Shown: positions 10,599-20,564 of the stretch, piece after piece | Numbering within the stretch: position 1 is the stretch's first letter | Layout: each line of letters starts with the position of its first letter | Source: Paroceanicella profunda | Lineage (GTDB): Bacteria > Pseudomonadota > Alphaproteobacteria > Rhodobacterales > Rhodobacteraceae | Reading direction: 5' to 3' | NCBI RefSeq assembly: GCF_005887635.2 | Contig: NZ_CP040818.1 | Span: forward strand, 248,001-312,000 | DNA length: 64,000 bases | Notes under the pieces: generated by a model | Database searches by the model: none | The model's input: the letters and a program-made list of their open reading frames with translations, nothing else | Told to the model about the DNA's origin: nothing | Program-made: the position numbers and the translations under genes

Positions 10599-11687
10599 TC
10601 AGCGCAGCTTCAGCGTGGCCAGCCCGACGAGCGCGAGGATGACCGAGACGATCCAGAAGCGGATGACGATGGTCGGCTCCGCCCAGCCCTTCTTCTCGAA
10701 ATGGTGGTGGATGGGGGCCATCAGGAACACCCGCCGCCCGGTGCGCTTGAACCAGAACACCTGGATGATGACCGACAGCGCCTCGACCACGAAGAGCCCG
10801 CCCACGATGGCCAGCACGATCTCGTGCTTGGTCGCCACCGCGATGGCGCCCAGCGCGCCGCCGAGCGCCAGCGAGCCGGTGTCGCCCATGAACACCGCGG
10901 CGGGCGGCGCGTTGTACCACAGGAAGCCCAGGCCCGCGCCCATGAGGGCTGCCACGAACACCATGATCTCGCCGGTGCCGGGCACGTAATGCACGTCGAG
11001 ATAGGTGGTGAAGTCGGTGCGGCCCACCGCATAGGCGATGATGCCCAGCGTGCCGGCGGCGATCATCACCGGCATGATGGCCAGGCCGTCCAGCCCGTCG
11101 GTGAGGTTCACCGCGTTCGCCGCCCCCACGATCACGATCATCGCGAAGGGCACGAAGCCCCAGGAGAGGTTCAGCAGCAGGTTCTTGAAGATGGGAAAGG
11201 CGATGCGGCCGGAGAGGTCGTCCGGCTGCAGGTACATCGCCCAGAGCGCGGCGATGAGCGCGGTGCCGAAGCCGGCGGCGAGGCGGATGCGCCCGGGCAC
11301 GCCCCTGGTGTTGAACTTCGCCACCTTCAGGTAATCGTCGGCAAAGCCGATGGAGCCGAAGCAGAAGGTTACGAACAGCACCATCCAGGTGTAGCCGTTG
11401 TCCCACCTGCCCCAGAGCAGGGTGGAGACCAGCAGCGCCCCCAGCACCATCACCCCGCCCATGGTCGGCGTGCCGGCCTTGGCGATGATGTGGCTCTGCG
11501 GCCCGTCCTCACGGATGGGCTGGCCCTTCTTCTGCATCCGCCGCAGCATGTCGATGATCGGCCGCCCGAAGAGGAAGCCGAACAGCAGCGCGGTGAAGAA
11601 GGCGCCGCCCGCCCGGAAGGTGATGTAGTTGAAGAGGTTGAACACACCGCCACCCTCGGAGAACGGTGTGAGCAGGAAATGCAGCAT
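10599..11687 (-). CDS. mraY: Phospho-N-acetylmuramoyl-pentapeptide transferase
   Basis: Integral membrane enzyme that moves phospho-MurNAc-pentapeptide to undecaprenyl phosphate, making lipid I. The 362 residues match the family, with about ten membrane spans. The catalytic aspartate motif FADDYLK, the [10 protein letters not shown] loop, [13 protein letters not shown] and the C-terminal histidine loop ([11 protein letters not shown]) are all intact. It starts at the base next to the murF stop. Confidence 0.97.
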   Translation of the reverse strand: MLHFLLTPFSEGGGVFNLFNYITFRAGGAFFTALLFGFLFGRPIIDMLRRMQKKGQPIREDGPQSHIIAKAGTPTMGGVMVLGALLVSTLLWGRWDNGYTWMVLFVTFCFGSIGFADDYLKVAKFNTRGVPGRIRLAAGFGTALIAALWAMYLQPDDLSGRIAFPIFKNLLLNLSWGFVPFAMIVIVGAANAVNLTDGLDGLAIMPVMIAAGTLGIIAYAVGRTDFTTYLDVHYVPGTGEIMVFVAALMGAGLGFLWYNAPPAAVFMGDTGSLALGGALGAIAVATKHEIVLAIVGGLFVVEALSVIIQVFWFKRTGRRVFLMAPIHHHFEKKGWAEPTIVIRFWIVSVILALVGLATLKLR

Positions 11688-13169
11688 TCAGGCATCCTCC
11701 GGGGCGGTTTCGTCGGGGCGGGCGTCGCCCATGCGGCGCAGGGCGTCGACCACGCGCGCCATCCGGGCCCCGAGCGATCCCTTGACCATCACGACATCGC
11801 CGGCGTCTACCAGCCGCGGCACCCGGGATGCAAGCTTCGCACTGTCCTCGTGCCACTCGCCGCGCAGCCGCGCGGGCAGCGCGAGGTGCAGCGCCTTCAT
11901 GCGCGGCCCGGCGCAATGCACCTTCGAGATGTCCGCGAGCGCCGGCAGGCTGGCGAGCCCGGCGTGCAGGCGCTCCTCCTCCGGCCCCAGTTCCAGCATG
12001 TCGCCGAGGAAGGCGGTGCGCCGGCCCCGGCTCACCCGGCCCTGCCCGTCGCGCGGCGAGACGCTGGAGAGCAGCTCCAGCGCCGCCTCCACCGAGGAGG
12101 GATTGGCATTGTAGCTCTCGTCGATCAGCACGAAGGAGCCGTCGATCTCCGGCGTGCCCAGCCGCACCACCCAGCGCGCGCCGCGGCCCGCGGGCGCGGT
12201 CCACTGGCCCAGCGCCAGCGCGGCCTGGCCGATGTCGGCGCCGGCGGCCGCCACCGCGCCCAGCGCGCCCAGCGCGTTGAGCGCGAGGTGGCGGCCCGGG
12301 GCGCCGAGCTTGAACATCAGGTCCTGCCCGAAGGCGCGCGCCATGATCACCGTGGCGCGGTCGCACACCCGGGCGCGCTGCAGGCGCAGCTCCGGCCGTC
12401 CCGCCGCCCCGAAGCGGATGAGGCGCGCCCCGGCGCGCCGCGCCGCGCGGTCCAGGATCGGATAGGTGGCGATGTCGCGGTTCAGCACCGCCGTGCCGCC
12501 CGGTTCCAGCCCGGCGAAGATCTCCGCCTTGGCACGGGCGATCTCGTTCACGGAGGCGAAATGCGCGAGATGCACCGGCGCCACGTTGGTCACCAGCGCC
12601 ACATGCGGCCGGGCGAGCGTGGTGAGCGGGGTGATCTCGCCGGAATGGTTCATCCCGATCTCGATCACCGCGTAATCGGTGTCCGCCGGCATGGCCGCGA
12701 GGGTGAGCGGCACGCCCCAGTGGTTGTTGAAGCTCTTCTCCGCGGCATGCACCCGGCCCTGGCAGCCGAGCGCGAGGCGCAGCATTTCCTTCACCCCGGT
12801 CTTGCCCATGGAGCCGGTGACGCCGATCACCCGGCCGCTCATCCGGGCCCGGGCGGCGGCGGCAAGCGCGCGCAGCCCCTCCAGCACGTCAGGCACCAGC
12901 AGGAGCGGCGCATCCTCCGCCAGCCCCTCCGGAATGCGCGAGACGAGGGCGGCCGCGGCGCCGGCCTTCAGCGCGTCGGCCACGAAGTCATGGCCGTCGC
13001 GCACGTCCGAGAGCGCGACGAAGAGCGCGCCGGGCGCGAGGCTGCGGGTGTCGGCGGAGACGGAGTGGCAGGCCCAGCCGCCGGGGCCCGTGCCCCCGGT
13101 CGCCGCCTGCGCCTCCGCCGCGGTCCACAGCGGGGGAGTGGCGCCGCGCGCCGCCGCACGGCCGCTCAT
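11688..13169 (-). CDS. murF: UDP-MurNAc-tripeptide--D-alanyl-D-alanine ligase
   Basis: Cytosolic ligase that adds D-Ala-D-Ala to UDP-MurNAc-tripeptide. The 493 residues carry the ATP loop GVTGSMGKTGVKEML, the EIGMNHSGEI motif and DESYNANPSSV in the substrate domain. The ATG at 13169 overlaps the murE stop by four bases and the stop abuts mraY, as expected for a coupled operon. Confidence 0.96.
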   Translation of the reverse strand: MSGRAAARGATPPLWTAAEAQAATGGTGPGGWACHSVSADTRSLAPGALFVALSDVRDGHDFVADALKAGAAAALVSRIPEGLAEDAPLLLVPDVLEGLRALAAAARARMSGRVIGVTGSMGKTGVKEMLRLALGCQGRVHAAEKSFNNHWGVPLTLAAMPADTDYAVIEIGMNHSGEITPLTTLARPHVALVTNVAPVHLAHFASVNEIARAKAEIFAGLEPGGTAVLNRDIATYPILDRAARRAGARLIRFGAAGRPELRLQRARVCDRATVIMARAFGQDLMFKLGAPGRHLALNALGALGAVAAAGADIGQAALALGQWTAPAGRGARWVVRLGTPEIDGSFVLIDESYNANPSSVEAALELLSSVSPRDGQGRVSRGRRTAFLGDMLELGPEEERLHAGLASLPALADISKVHCAGPRMKALHLALPARLRGEWHEDSAKLASRVPRLVDAGDVVMVKGSLGARMARVVDALRRMGDARPDETAPEDA

Positions 13170-14668
13170 GCCGGGGCCTCCGACACGCCGTGCCCGTCAA
13201 GCGCGAGGATGGCGGCGCGGGCCTGTTCCCCGTCGTCGAACGGATAGACCTCCCCGCCGACGATCTGGCCCGCTTCGTGGCCCTTGCCGGCGATCAGCAG
13301 CAGGTCGTCCGGGCCTAGCGCGTCCACGCCGGTGAGGATGGCCTCCGCCCGGTCGCCGATCTCGGTGGCGCCGGGGGCGGCGGCCAGGATGGCGGCGCGG
13401 ATGGTCGCGGGGTCCTCCGAGCGGGGGTTGTCGTCGGTGACGATGGCGAGGTCCGCCCCCGCGGCCACCGCGGCGCCCATGAGCGGGCGCTTGCCCGGGT
13501 CGCGGTCCCCGCCCGCGCCGAAGACGCAGACCAGCCGGCCGGTGCAATGCGGGCGCAGCGCGGCAAGCGCCGTGGCCAGCGCGTCCGGCGTATGGGCGAA
13601 ATCCACGTAGATCGCCGCGCCATTGGCCCGGGTGCCGGCCAGCTCCATGCGGCCGCGCACCCCGGTGAGCGCGGGAAGGGCGGCGAATACCGCCTCCGCC
13701 TCCGCGCCGCAGCCGATGGCAAGCGCCGCCGCCACCAGCGCGTTCGCCGCCTGGAAGCCGCCCACCAGCGCCAGCCGCGCCACGTGCTCGCGCCCCTGCC
13801 AGCCGAAGCGGATCACCTGTCCGTGGCTCTCGAACGCGGTGCCGATGAGGCGCAGCTCCGCGGCCTCCGCGCAGCCCACGCCGATGACGCGCTGCCCGCG
13901 CCCGATGGCCACGAGGCGGAACAGGCTGGCGGCGGCATCGTCGAGGTTCAGCACCGCGGTGGCGCCCACCGGCAGCACCCGGTCGAACAGGCCCAGCTTC
14001 GCGGCCGTGTAGGCCTCCACGCTGGGGTGGTAGTCCAGATGGTCGCGGGTGAGGTTGGTGAAGGCGGCGGCGGTGAGGCGCACTCCGTCGAGCCGGCGCT
14101 GCTCCAGCCCGTGGGAGGAGGCCTCCATCGCCGCATGGGTCACGCCCTCGCCGGCCAGCCGGGCGATGAGCCGGTGCAGGGTGACCGGCTCGGGCGTGGT
14201 GTGGGAGAGCGGCGCCTGCACCGCCCCCTCCACGCCCGCCGTGCCGAAATTCACCGCCCGAAGGCCCATGTGCTGCCAGATCTGCCGGGTGAAGCTCGCC
14301 ACCGAGGTCTTGCCGTTGGTGCCGGTGACGGCCGTCATCACCTTCGGCTGCGCGCCGAACCACGCGGCGCTGGCGCGCGCCAGCGCGAGGCGCGGGTCCG
14401 GATGGATGATCACCGGCACGTTCAGCCGGCCGGCCATCGCGGCGCCGGCACCGTCGGTGAGCACGGCGCCCGCCTCCATGCGCAGCGCGTAGGGGATGAA
14501 CTCCGCCCCGTGCACGCGCGCGCCCGGCAGCGCGGCGAAGAGATGGCCGGGACGCACCTGGCGGCTGTCGACGCTGAGGCCGGTCACGCGCGTGCCGGCC
14601 TCGCCCGATATGCGGGATCCTTCGGTGAGCGCGAGCTCCTTGAGGGTTGCCGATCTCGGCTCTTCCAT
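13166..14668 (-). CDS. murE: UDP-MurNAc-L-Ala-D-Glu--meso-diaminopimelate ligase
   Basis: Cytosolic ligase adding the third residue of the stem peptide. The ATG at 14668 gives 500 residues, family length; the frame is open 51 codons further but without conserved sequence. The P-loop VTGTNGKTSVASF is present, and the amino-acid site reads DDNPRSEDP. That DNPR signature marks meso-diaminopimelate specificity, so a Gram-negative A1-gamma peptidoglycan is expected. The stop overlaps the murF start. Confidence 0.96.
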   Translation of the reverse strand: MEEPRSATLKELALTEGSRISGEAGTRVTGLSVDSRQVRPGHLFAALPGARVHGAEFIPYALRMEAGAVLTDGAGAAMAGRLNVPVIIHPDPRLALARASAAWFGAQPKVMTAVTGTNGKTSVASFTRQIWQHMGLRAVNFGTAGVEGAVQAPLSHTTPEPVTLHRLIARLAGEGVTHAAMEASSHGLEQRRLDGVRLTAAAFTNLTRDHLDYHPSVEAYTAAKLGLFDRVLPVGATAVLNLDDAAASLFRLVAIGRGQRVIGVGCAEAAELRLIGTAFESHGQVIRFGWQGREHVARLALVGGFQAANALVAAALAIGCGAEAEAVFAALPALTGVRGRMELAGTRANGAAIYVDFAHTPDALATALAALRPHCTGRLVCVFGAGGDRDPGKRPLMGAAVAAGADLAIVTDDNPRSEDPATIRAAILAAAPGATEIGDRAEAILTGVDALGPDDLLLIAGKGHEAGQIVGGEVYPFDDGEQARAAILALDGHGVSEAPA

Positions 14669-14685
14669 CTGCGGCCTCGGGGTAA

Positions 14686-16458
14686 TCAGTTGCGGACCAG
14701 TAGCGGCGGGGGCGCCTCCTGCGGTCCGGTCTTGGGCAACGGGCGCATGCCCAGCACGGGGGCGATGCGGCGAATGGCATTGGCCATCGTGGGCGCCGCG
14801 GTCCAGCCCGCGGTGCGCCATGTCCGGCCGTATGCCTGGGTGGAGGCCTCGTCAAGGGTGACGATCACCACGTATTTCGGCGCGCTGGTGGGGAAGACGG
14901 CGGCGAAGGTCGCCATCACCTTGTTGTGGGCATAGCCGCCGGTTGGCTGGGGCTTGTCGGCAGTGCCGGTCTTGCCGCCGATGAGGTAGCCGGGCACGGC
15001 GGCGTTCTTGCCGGTGCCGCGCTCGACCACGGCGCGCATCATCTCGCGCAGGTGCAGCGAGGTCTCGGCGGAGACCACGCGGTCCGCCTCCGTCGGGGTC
15101 TCGGGGTCATGCAGCAGGGTGGGGTTCACCTTCAGCCCGCCGTTGGTGAGCGTGGCATAGGCGGCGGCGAGGTGCAGGGGCGTCGCCGCCAGCCCGTGGC
15201 CGTAGGAGATGGTCATGGTCGAGAGCTCGGACCAGCGCCCGGGCAGCAGCGGCTTGGCCTGGGCGGCCTCGCCGAGCTGGATGGACGTGGGCTCGAAGAA
15301 GCCCAGACGCTTCAGCAGGTCCTGCTGGGCCTTGGTGCCGGCCATCACCGCCAGCCGCGCCGAACCGGTGTTGGAGGAATGCACCAGCACGTCCGTGAGC
15401 GAGAGCTGCTTGGGCATGTTGTGCATGTCCGAGATCTTGAAGCGCCCCCAGAGCAGCGGCCCGGAGGTGTTCACCATCGTGTCGGGCCGCGCGATGCCCT
15501 TTTCCATCGCCAGGGCGGCGTTGATCACCTTGAAGGTGGAGCCCAGCTCGTAGACGCCCTGCGCCGCGCGGTTGAACAGCCGCGGGTCCGAGGGGTCCTG
15601 CGGGCGGTGGTTGGGGTCGAAATCCGGCAGCGAGACCATGGAGATGATCTCGCCGGTGTGCACGTCCATCACGATGCCCGCCGCACCCTTGGCGGTGTAG
15701 CGCTCCATCGCGTCCTCGAGCACGTCATGCATCGCCACCTGGGCGGCGAGGTCGATGGAGAGCTCCAGCGGCACGCCCACCTTGGCCGGGTCGCGCAGCC
15801 GCGCATCGAACCAGCGCTCCACGCCGGCGGTGCCCACCAGCTCGGCCGCGTAGACCTCCAGCTGCCCGAAGCTCGCCGCGCCGATGATATGCGCCACCGA
15901 GCGGCCCGCAGGGTAGAGCCGGGTCTCGCGCGGGGCGAACTGCAGGCCCGGCTCGCCGATGTCATGCACCCTCTGGCGCTCTTCCGGCGAGATCGACTGT
16001 TTCACCCAGAAGAACCGGCCGCTGCGGATGCGCTCCTCGGTCTTCGCGGCGTCGAGATCGGGGAACACCTGCGCGAGGCCCACCGCAGCCGTGTGCGGGT
16101 CCACCATCAGGTTGGGCTGCACGTAGAGCGCCCAGGTGGGCAGGTTGGTGGCCAGAACCCGGCCGCGGCGGTCCACGATGTCGGCGCGGTCCGCGCTCAC
16201 CGGCACGGAGGTGGAGACGGAGGACGGCTCCTCCGGGTCCGAGTTCGCCACCACGGCCATGCGCGCGGTGGCGGTGCCGAAGGCACACACGAAGAAGGCA
16301 CCCATCAGGGTGAGGCGCCACTGCGCGCGGCGGCGCTCCTGCGCGCGCTCGGCGTGCAGGCGCTCGGCCTTGCGATGGGCCTCGATGCGGGCGGGGTCTT
16401 CCCCGCGGGAGCGGGCGCCGATGATGCCGGCGAGGGGGCGGAGCGGTCTTCTGGTCAT
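14686..16458 (-). CDS. ftsI: Peptidoglycan D,D-transpeptidase FtsI (PBP3)
   Basis: Septal class B penicillin-binding protein that cross-links peptidoglycan with FtsW. The 590 residues have a basic cytoplasmic N-terminus, one membrane span at about 49-70 (LTLMGAFFVCAFGTATARMAV) and a periplasmic dimerisation domain. The transpeptidase triad is complete: GSTFKV (nucleophile serine), HSSNTGS and GGKTGTADK. It overlaps ftsL by four bases. Confidence 0.96.
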   Translation of the reverse strand: MTRRPLRPLAGIIGARSRGEDPARIEAHRKAERLHAERAQERRRAQWRLTLMGAFFVCAFGTATARMAVVANSDPEEPSSVSTSVPVSADRADIVDRRGRVLATNLPTWALYVQPNLMVDPHTAAVGLAQVFPDLDAAKTEERIRSGRFFWVKQSISPEERQRVHDIGEPGLQFAPRETRLYPAGRSVAHIIGAASFGQLEVYAAELVGTAGVERWFDARLRDPAKVGVPLELSIDLAAQVAMHDVLEDAMERYTAKGAAGIVMDVHTGEIISMVSLPDFDPNHRPQDPSDPRLFNRAAQGVYELGSTFKVINAALAMEKGIARPDTMVNTSGPLLWGRFKISDMHNMPKQLSLTDVLVHSSNTGSARLAVMAGTKAQQDLLKRLGFFEPTSIQLGEAAQAKPLLPGRWSELSTMTISYGHGLAATPLHLAAAYATLTNGGLKVNPTLLHDPETPTEADRVVSAETSLHLREMMRAVVERGTGKNAAVPGYLIGGKTGTADKPQPTGGYAHNKVMATFAAVFPTSAPKYVVIVTLDEASTQAYGRTWRTAGWTAAPTMANAIRRIAPVLGMRPLPKTGPQEAPPPLLVRN

Positions 16459-16877
16459 TGCGCGGCCTTCGCCTGAATGATTTCGGGGCGATGGTGGGGG
16501 CGGGGTGTCGGGTCTGTGGCGGCGATCTCGGTCACGGTGATGTCCTCGCGGGTGATGCCATCCCAGCCTTCCTCCAGGTCCTTCGCAACGAGCGGCGGCC
16601 AGGCGACCATGGCCACCTCGCCGAAGTGATCGGGCTGCAGGGGCCCGAGATTGAGCGTGTCATTGTTGGCCGCGACCAGCGCCTCGATGCGCGAGGGCCG
16701 GTTCAGCCAGGCCCATTCGGCGCGCAGCATGGTCATGGTCTCGCGCTCCGCGGCGATCTGGTTCTGCAGCGCGGAGACGCGCTTCACCGTGCCCTGGGTC
16801 TCGTAGTTCACCCGGTAGGCCCAGAAGCCGAAGGCCACCGCCACCAGCGCGCCGAGGACGAAGAACAGCGTGCGCAT
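16455..16877 (-). CDS. ftsL: Cell division protein FtsL
   Basis: Small bitopic divisome protein. The 140 residues consist of a single N-terminal membrane span (FFVLGALVAVAFGFWAYRV), a leucine/glutamine-rich coiled coil (about 30-65) and a low-complexity tail. The sequence is poorly conserved in general; the call rests on this architecture and on its place between rsmH and ftsI, sharing one base with the rsmH stop and four with ftsI. Confidence 0.88.
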   Translation of the reverse strand: MRTLFFVLGALVAVAFGFWAYRVNYETQGTVKRVSALQNQIAAERETMTMLRAEWAWLNRPSRIEALVAANNDTLNLGPLQPDHFGEVAMVAWPPLVAKDLEEGWDGITREDITVTEIAATDPTPRPHHRPEIIQAKAAQ

Positions 16878-17887
16878 CAGCCCCTCCCCCGTGCGCCGGC
16901 CTCGGGCAGCTCCGGCAAGCCGAGGCTGCGCGGGTCGACCGGGCCGGCGGGCGCCTCCAGCCGGCGGGCCACGCGCAGCTTGGCCGAGCGGGCGCGCGGG
17001 TTGGCCCGGGCCTCGTCCTTGCCCGCGCCGATGGCCTTGCGGGTGCGCTTCTCGAAGCGCGGCTCCTCGCCGCGGGCCTCGGGGGCATGGCGCGAATTGC
17101 CCTGCCCTTCGCCGGATCTCGACTGGATGAAGCGTTTCACGATACGGTCCTCCAGCGAGTGGAAGGTGACGACGGCCAGCAGGCCGCCCGGGGCCAGGGC
17201 GCGCTCGGCGGCGGCAAGGCCGCGCACCAGTTCGCCCAGTTCGTCGTTCACCGCGATGCGCAGCGCCTGGAAGCTGCGGGTGGCGGGATGAGGCTGGCCC
17301 GGCCGCGCGCGCGGCAGGCAGCTCTCCACCACCCGGGCGAGGTCGAGCGTGGTCACGAAGGGGGTGGTGGCGCGCACCGCGACGATGCGGCGGGCGATGC
17401 GGCGCGAGGCGCGCTCCTCGCCGTAGAGGTAGAGCAGGTCCGCCAGCGCCGCCTCGTCGAGCGTGTTCACCAGATCGGCGGCGGTGGGGCCGTCCTGGCC
17501 CATGCGCATGTCGAGCGGGCCCTCGCGCATGAAGGAGAAGCCGCGCCCGGCCTCGTCGAGCTGCATGGAGGAAACACCGATGTCGAGCACCACGCCGTCC
17601 ACCGTCTCGCAGCCCAGGCCCGCGGCGATGCTGTCGAGCGCGCCGAACACGCCGCTCTCCAGTCGGATGCGACCCGCGTAATCCGCCAGCCAGCCGGCGG
17701 CGAGGGCATGGGCGGCGGGGTCGCGGTCAATGCCGATCACCTGCTCCGCCCCGGCGGCGACCAGCGCGCGCGCATAGCCCCCGGCGCCGAAGGTGCCGTC
17801 GATCCAGGTGCCGGAGACGGGCGCCACCGCCGCGATCACGTCATCGAGCAGAACGGGGATGTGGGGGGCCTGGTCCGACACGGTCAC
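16877..17887 (-). CDS. rsmH: 16S rRNA (cytosine1402-N4)-methyltransferase
   Basis: Cytosolic SAM-dependent enzyme (formerly MraW) that modifies C1402 in the ribosomal P site. The 336 residues contain the SAM site [13 protein letters not shown] with VIGIDRDP, followed by [19 protein letters not shown] and the catalytic-region [17 protein letters not shown]. It overlaps mraZ by four bases and ftsL by one. Confidence 0.97.
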   Translation of the reverse strand: MTVSDQAPHIPVLLDDVIAAVAPVSGTWIDGTFGAGGYARALVAAGAEQVIGIDRDPAAHALAAGWLADYAGRIRLESGVFGALDSIAAGLGCETVDGVVLDIGVSSMQLDEAGRGFSFMREGPLDMRMGQDGPTAADLVNTLDEAALADLLYLYGEERASRRIARRIVAVRATTPFVTTLDLARVVESCLPRARPGQPHPATRSFQALRIAVNDELGELVRGLAAAERALAPGGLLAVVTFHSLEDRIVKRFIQSRSGEGQGNSRHAPEARGEEPRFEKRTRKAIGAGKDEARANPRARSAKLRVARRLEAPAGPVDPRSLGLPELPEAGARGRG

Positions 17888-18381
17888 AGCTCCGGCCCCG
17901 GGATCTGCGAGAACAGGTCGAGCGACCCGCCCTCGGCCGCGTATTCCGCCAGCACCGCGGCCTGGCGGGCATCGTAGACCTCCGGCCGCCAGATCTGGAA
18001 GAACTCCAGCTTGCCGACCATCCGCGCCTGGTCGGAGATGCCCAGCGCGTCGCGCAGCTTCTGCGACAGCACGATGCGGCCGTTGTCGTCGAGCTGCAGG
18101 TCGATGGAGCGGGCGGGGATGAGGTCGAGCAGCTTCTGGCGCCGCACCGGGTCCGCCACCCTCAGGATGCGGCTTTCCAGCCGGTCCATGCCCTCGAGCG
18201 AGTAGCAGTCGAGGCTCTCGGAATTGGCGGAGAGGACGGCGATCATCGTGGGAGGGGTGCTGCTGCCGGGTTCCAGCTCAGGGTCGCCTGCGGCCAGCAC
18301 ACGGCGGAAGCCGGACGGGATCGACACCCTGCCCTTGCTGTCCACCTTGTGGAGCGCATCGCCTCTGAAACGCAGTTCCAC
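17884..18381 (-). CDS. mraZ: Transcriptional regulator MraZ
   Basis: First gene of the dcw cluster; MraZ proteins bind TGGGN repeats and repress their own operon in enterobacteria. The 165 residues hold two SpoVT/AbrB-like halves, the first with the DxKGR signature ([16 protein letters not shown]) and the second ending [14 protein letters not shown]. The start codon is GTG at 18381, giving the conserved [12 protein letters not shown] beginning. Candidate binding repeats lie about 250-280 bases upstream. Confidence 0.93.
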   Translation of the reverse strand: MELRFRGDALHKVDSKGRVSIPSGFRRVLAAGDPELEPGSSTPPTMIAVLSANSESLDCYSLEGMDRLESRILRVADPVRRQKLLDLIPARSIDLQLDDNGRIVLSQKLRDALGISDQARMVGKLEFFQIWRPEVYDARQAAVLAEYAAEGGSLDLFSQIPGPEL

Positions 18382-18570
18382 TCAAACGGTCCCGTCTGTT
18401 GCGGACCGGGTTGAGAGGGGCTGAAAAAGCGAACGGGCCGCGCTTGCCCTGCGCGACCCGTTGGCCGTCCCTCGTCGGTAACTCCGGGGTATGCGCCTGC
18501 TTTTTCCGTCTCTACCCTGGTCCGATCGTTTTGCTCGTTCTGCTGGCGTTGAAACCTGCCTCAACACTCA

Positions 18571-18576
18571 ATTATC
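18571..18576 (-). promoter_or_regulatory. Possible -10 element of the mraZ/dcw promoter
   Basis: GATAAT on the minus strand, about 190 bases before the mraZ GTG, within the only clearly AT-richer part of the spacer. No well-spaced -35 hexamer is evident, so this is tentative. Confidence 0.3.
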
Positions 18577-18630
18577 GGTCACTTTTCGTGATCTCGATGT
18601 CCTGTGCATTCAAGGTACCCGGCACCTCAT

Positions 18631-18665
18631 GGGAAAACAAGCCTAACGATGGGGCTGCGTGGGAA
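18631..18665 (+). promoter_or_regulatory. Candidate MraZ-binding TGGGN repeats
   Basis: TGGG occurs at 18631, 18651 and 18661 in the same direction, in register with the 10-bp period known for MraZ boxes; the box expected at 18641 is missing. Two copies read TGGGAAAA. The repeats lie on the strand opposite to mraZ, about 250-280 bases before its start, so they could act on a distal promoter. Confidence 0.45.
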
Positions 18666-18680
18666 AAACTGCGCATTTGC

Positions 18681-18693
18681 CGCAAATTGCGGA
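18681..18693. promoter_or_regulatory. Short palindrome CCGCAA-A-TTGCGG
   Basis: Perfect 6+6 inverted repeat around one base, 16 bases from the last TGGGN repeat, in the mraZ upstream region. It may be an operator for an unknown regulator. Confidence 0.3.
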
Positions 18694-18848
18694 GGCCTTG
18701 CGCGGGCTGGCCGAGGGCCGGACCGGCGCTGGCCTGACAGGTCTGGTAGGTTCTGAAACCCGGCCCACAAGATGTGGCGCTTCCGGCCGGGCTCCCTTCC
18801 CCTCCCATGGCGCCCCCATTTCCCCGCCACCTGCCCCGCGGATCGGGG

Positions 18849-18885
18849 GATTCGAGGTGATATTTCGGCGAATTTGCCTCGAATC
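18849..18885. promoter_or_regulatory. Inverted repeat GATTCGAGG / CCTCGAATC
   Basis: Perfect 9-base arms separated by 19 AT-richer bases, in the spacer between rnpB and mraZ. It could be a regulatory site or a transcript hairpin; orientation and role are unknown. The rest of 18694-19178 shows no gene. Confidence 0.35.
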
Positions 18886-19178
18886 ACCTGCGCGTGATGA
18901 GGAATTGAGGTTCCCGCCGCTCTTCCCCGCGTGACCGCCGCTCCCGGGGGGATGAAATACCATGTACACCCCCAGTGGGCGCGAGACCCCATCGAATCCC
19001 ACGAACAGCCCCCGGAACACGCCCGATCGCGCCGGAACGGCGTCTTCGGCCCGCCCGGAGCGATGCTTTCAGCCCGCGGGTCTGCCCCGCCCGGCCTCGC
19101 GGCGGCGAGACCCGGCCACGGGTCAGGCCGGGCACCCGTCCGGGGGGCCGGCCGGGACGTCGGCGGAGTGATTTGCGC

Positions 19179-19839
<661 letters not shown>

Positions 19840-20541
19840 TCACGTCCGGGCGCAGGGCCAGCGGGCGGCGAGGTGTTCGATGACGGCAATGTCCTCCTGC
19901 GTCAGCGGCCCCTCCGCCCGGGGGCGGAAACGCTGGCGGAAGGCTTCCAGCACCGGCGCCACCCGGCCCTGCGGCGGGACATAGCCGAACCGGCGCGCGG
20001 CGCGCTCGAAGCGCGCCGGTTCGGGCGTGCCCGATCGCGGACTGCCCTGCAGGCCGCGCGCGCCCTGCGCCCCGACCGCCCGTCCCGCCGCTGCCAGCCG
20101 CGGCCAGTCGAAGTGCCGGCCGGGGTCGTCCTTGCGCCCCGGGGCCATGTCGGAATGGCCGATCACCCGCTCGGGCGGCACCTGCCAGCGGGCCATGATG
20201 CCGTCGAGCAGCGCCTCCAGCACCGCCATCTGCGGCGCGTCGAACGGCCGGTCGCCGGGGTTGGCGAGCTCGATGCCCACGGAGCGGGAGTTCACGTCGG
20301 TCACCGGCCCCCAGGCGCCCGCGCCCGCGTGCCACGCGCGCTCCTCCTCGGGCACCAGCAGCCAGCAGCGCCCGTCCTCGGCCACGAGGTAGTGGGAGGA
20401 GACCTCCGCCGCCGCGTCGGTGAGGCGGTCCAGCGCCGCCTCTGCCGTCTTCATCGCGGTGAAGTGGATCACCACCATGTCGGCCCGGGCGCCGAGGCGC
20501 CGGGCCCCGCGATTGGGCGAGAGCCGCGTGACGATCTCCAT
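19840..20541 (-). CDS. N-acetylmuramoyl-L-alanine amidase, AmpD-type (Amidase_2)
   Basis: Zn-dependent amidase cleaving the bond between MurNAc (or anhydro-MurNAc) and the stem peptide. The 233 residues contain Amidase_2 motifs: VVIHFTAM with the first zinc histidine (about residue 25), [19 protein letters not shown], and [14 protein letters not shown] with the second histidine and the aspartate ligand. No signal peptide is seen, favouring a cytosolic recycling role. An amidase, then rnpB, then mraZ is a familiar Rhodobacterales neighbourhood. Confidence 0.88.
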   Translation of the reverse strand: MEIVTRLSPNRGARRLGARADMVVIHFTAMKTAEAALDRLTDAAAEVSSHYLVAEDGRCWLLVPEEERAWHAGAGAWGPVTDVNSRSVGIELANPGDRPFDAPQMAVLEALLDGIMARWQVPPERVIGHSDMAPGRKDDPGRHFDWPRLAAAGRAVGAQGARGLQGSPRSGTPEPARFERAARRFGYVPPQGRVAPVLEAFRQRFRPRAEGPLTQEDIAVIEHLAARWPCART

Positions 20542-20564
20542 CTCCCGGCTCCCCCCTGCCCGGC

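Noticed and set aside
18694..19178. Additional small RNA or tRNA between mraZ and rnpB
   Set aside because: No cloverleaf or known RNA signature was found; only a 9-base inverted repeat stands out.
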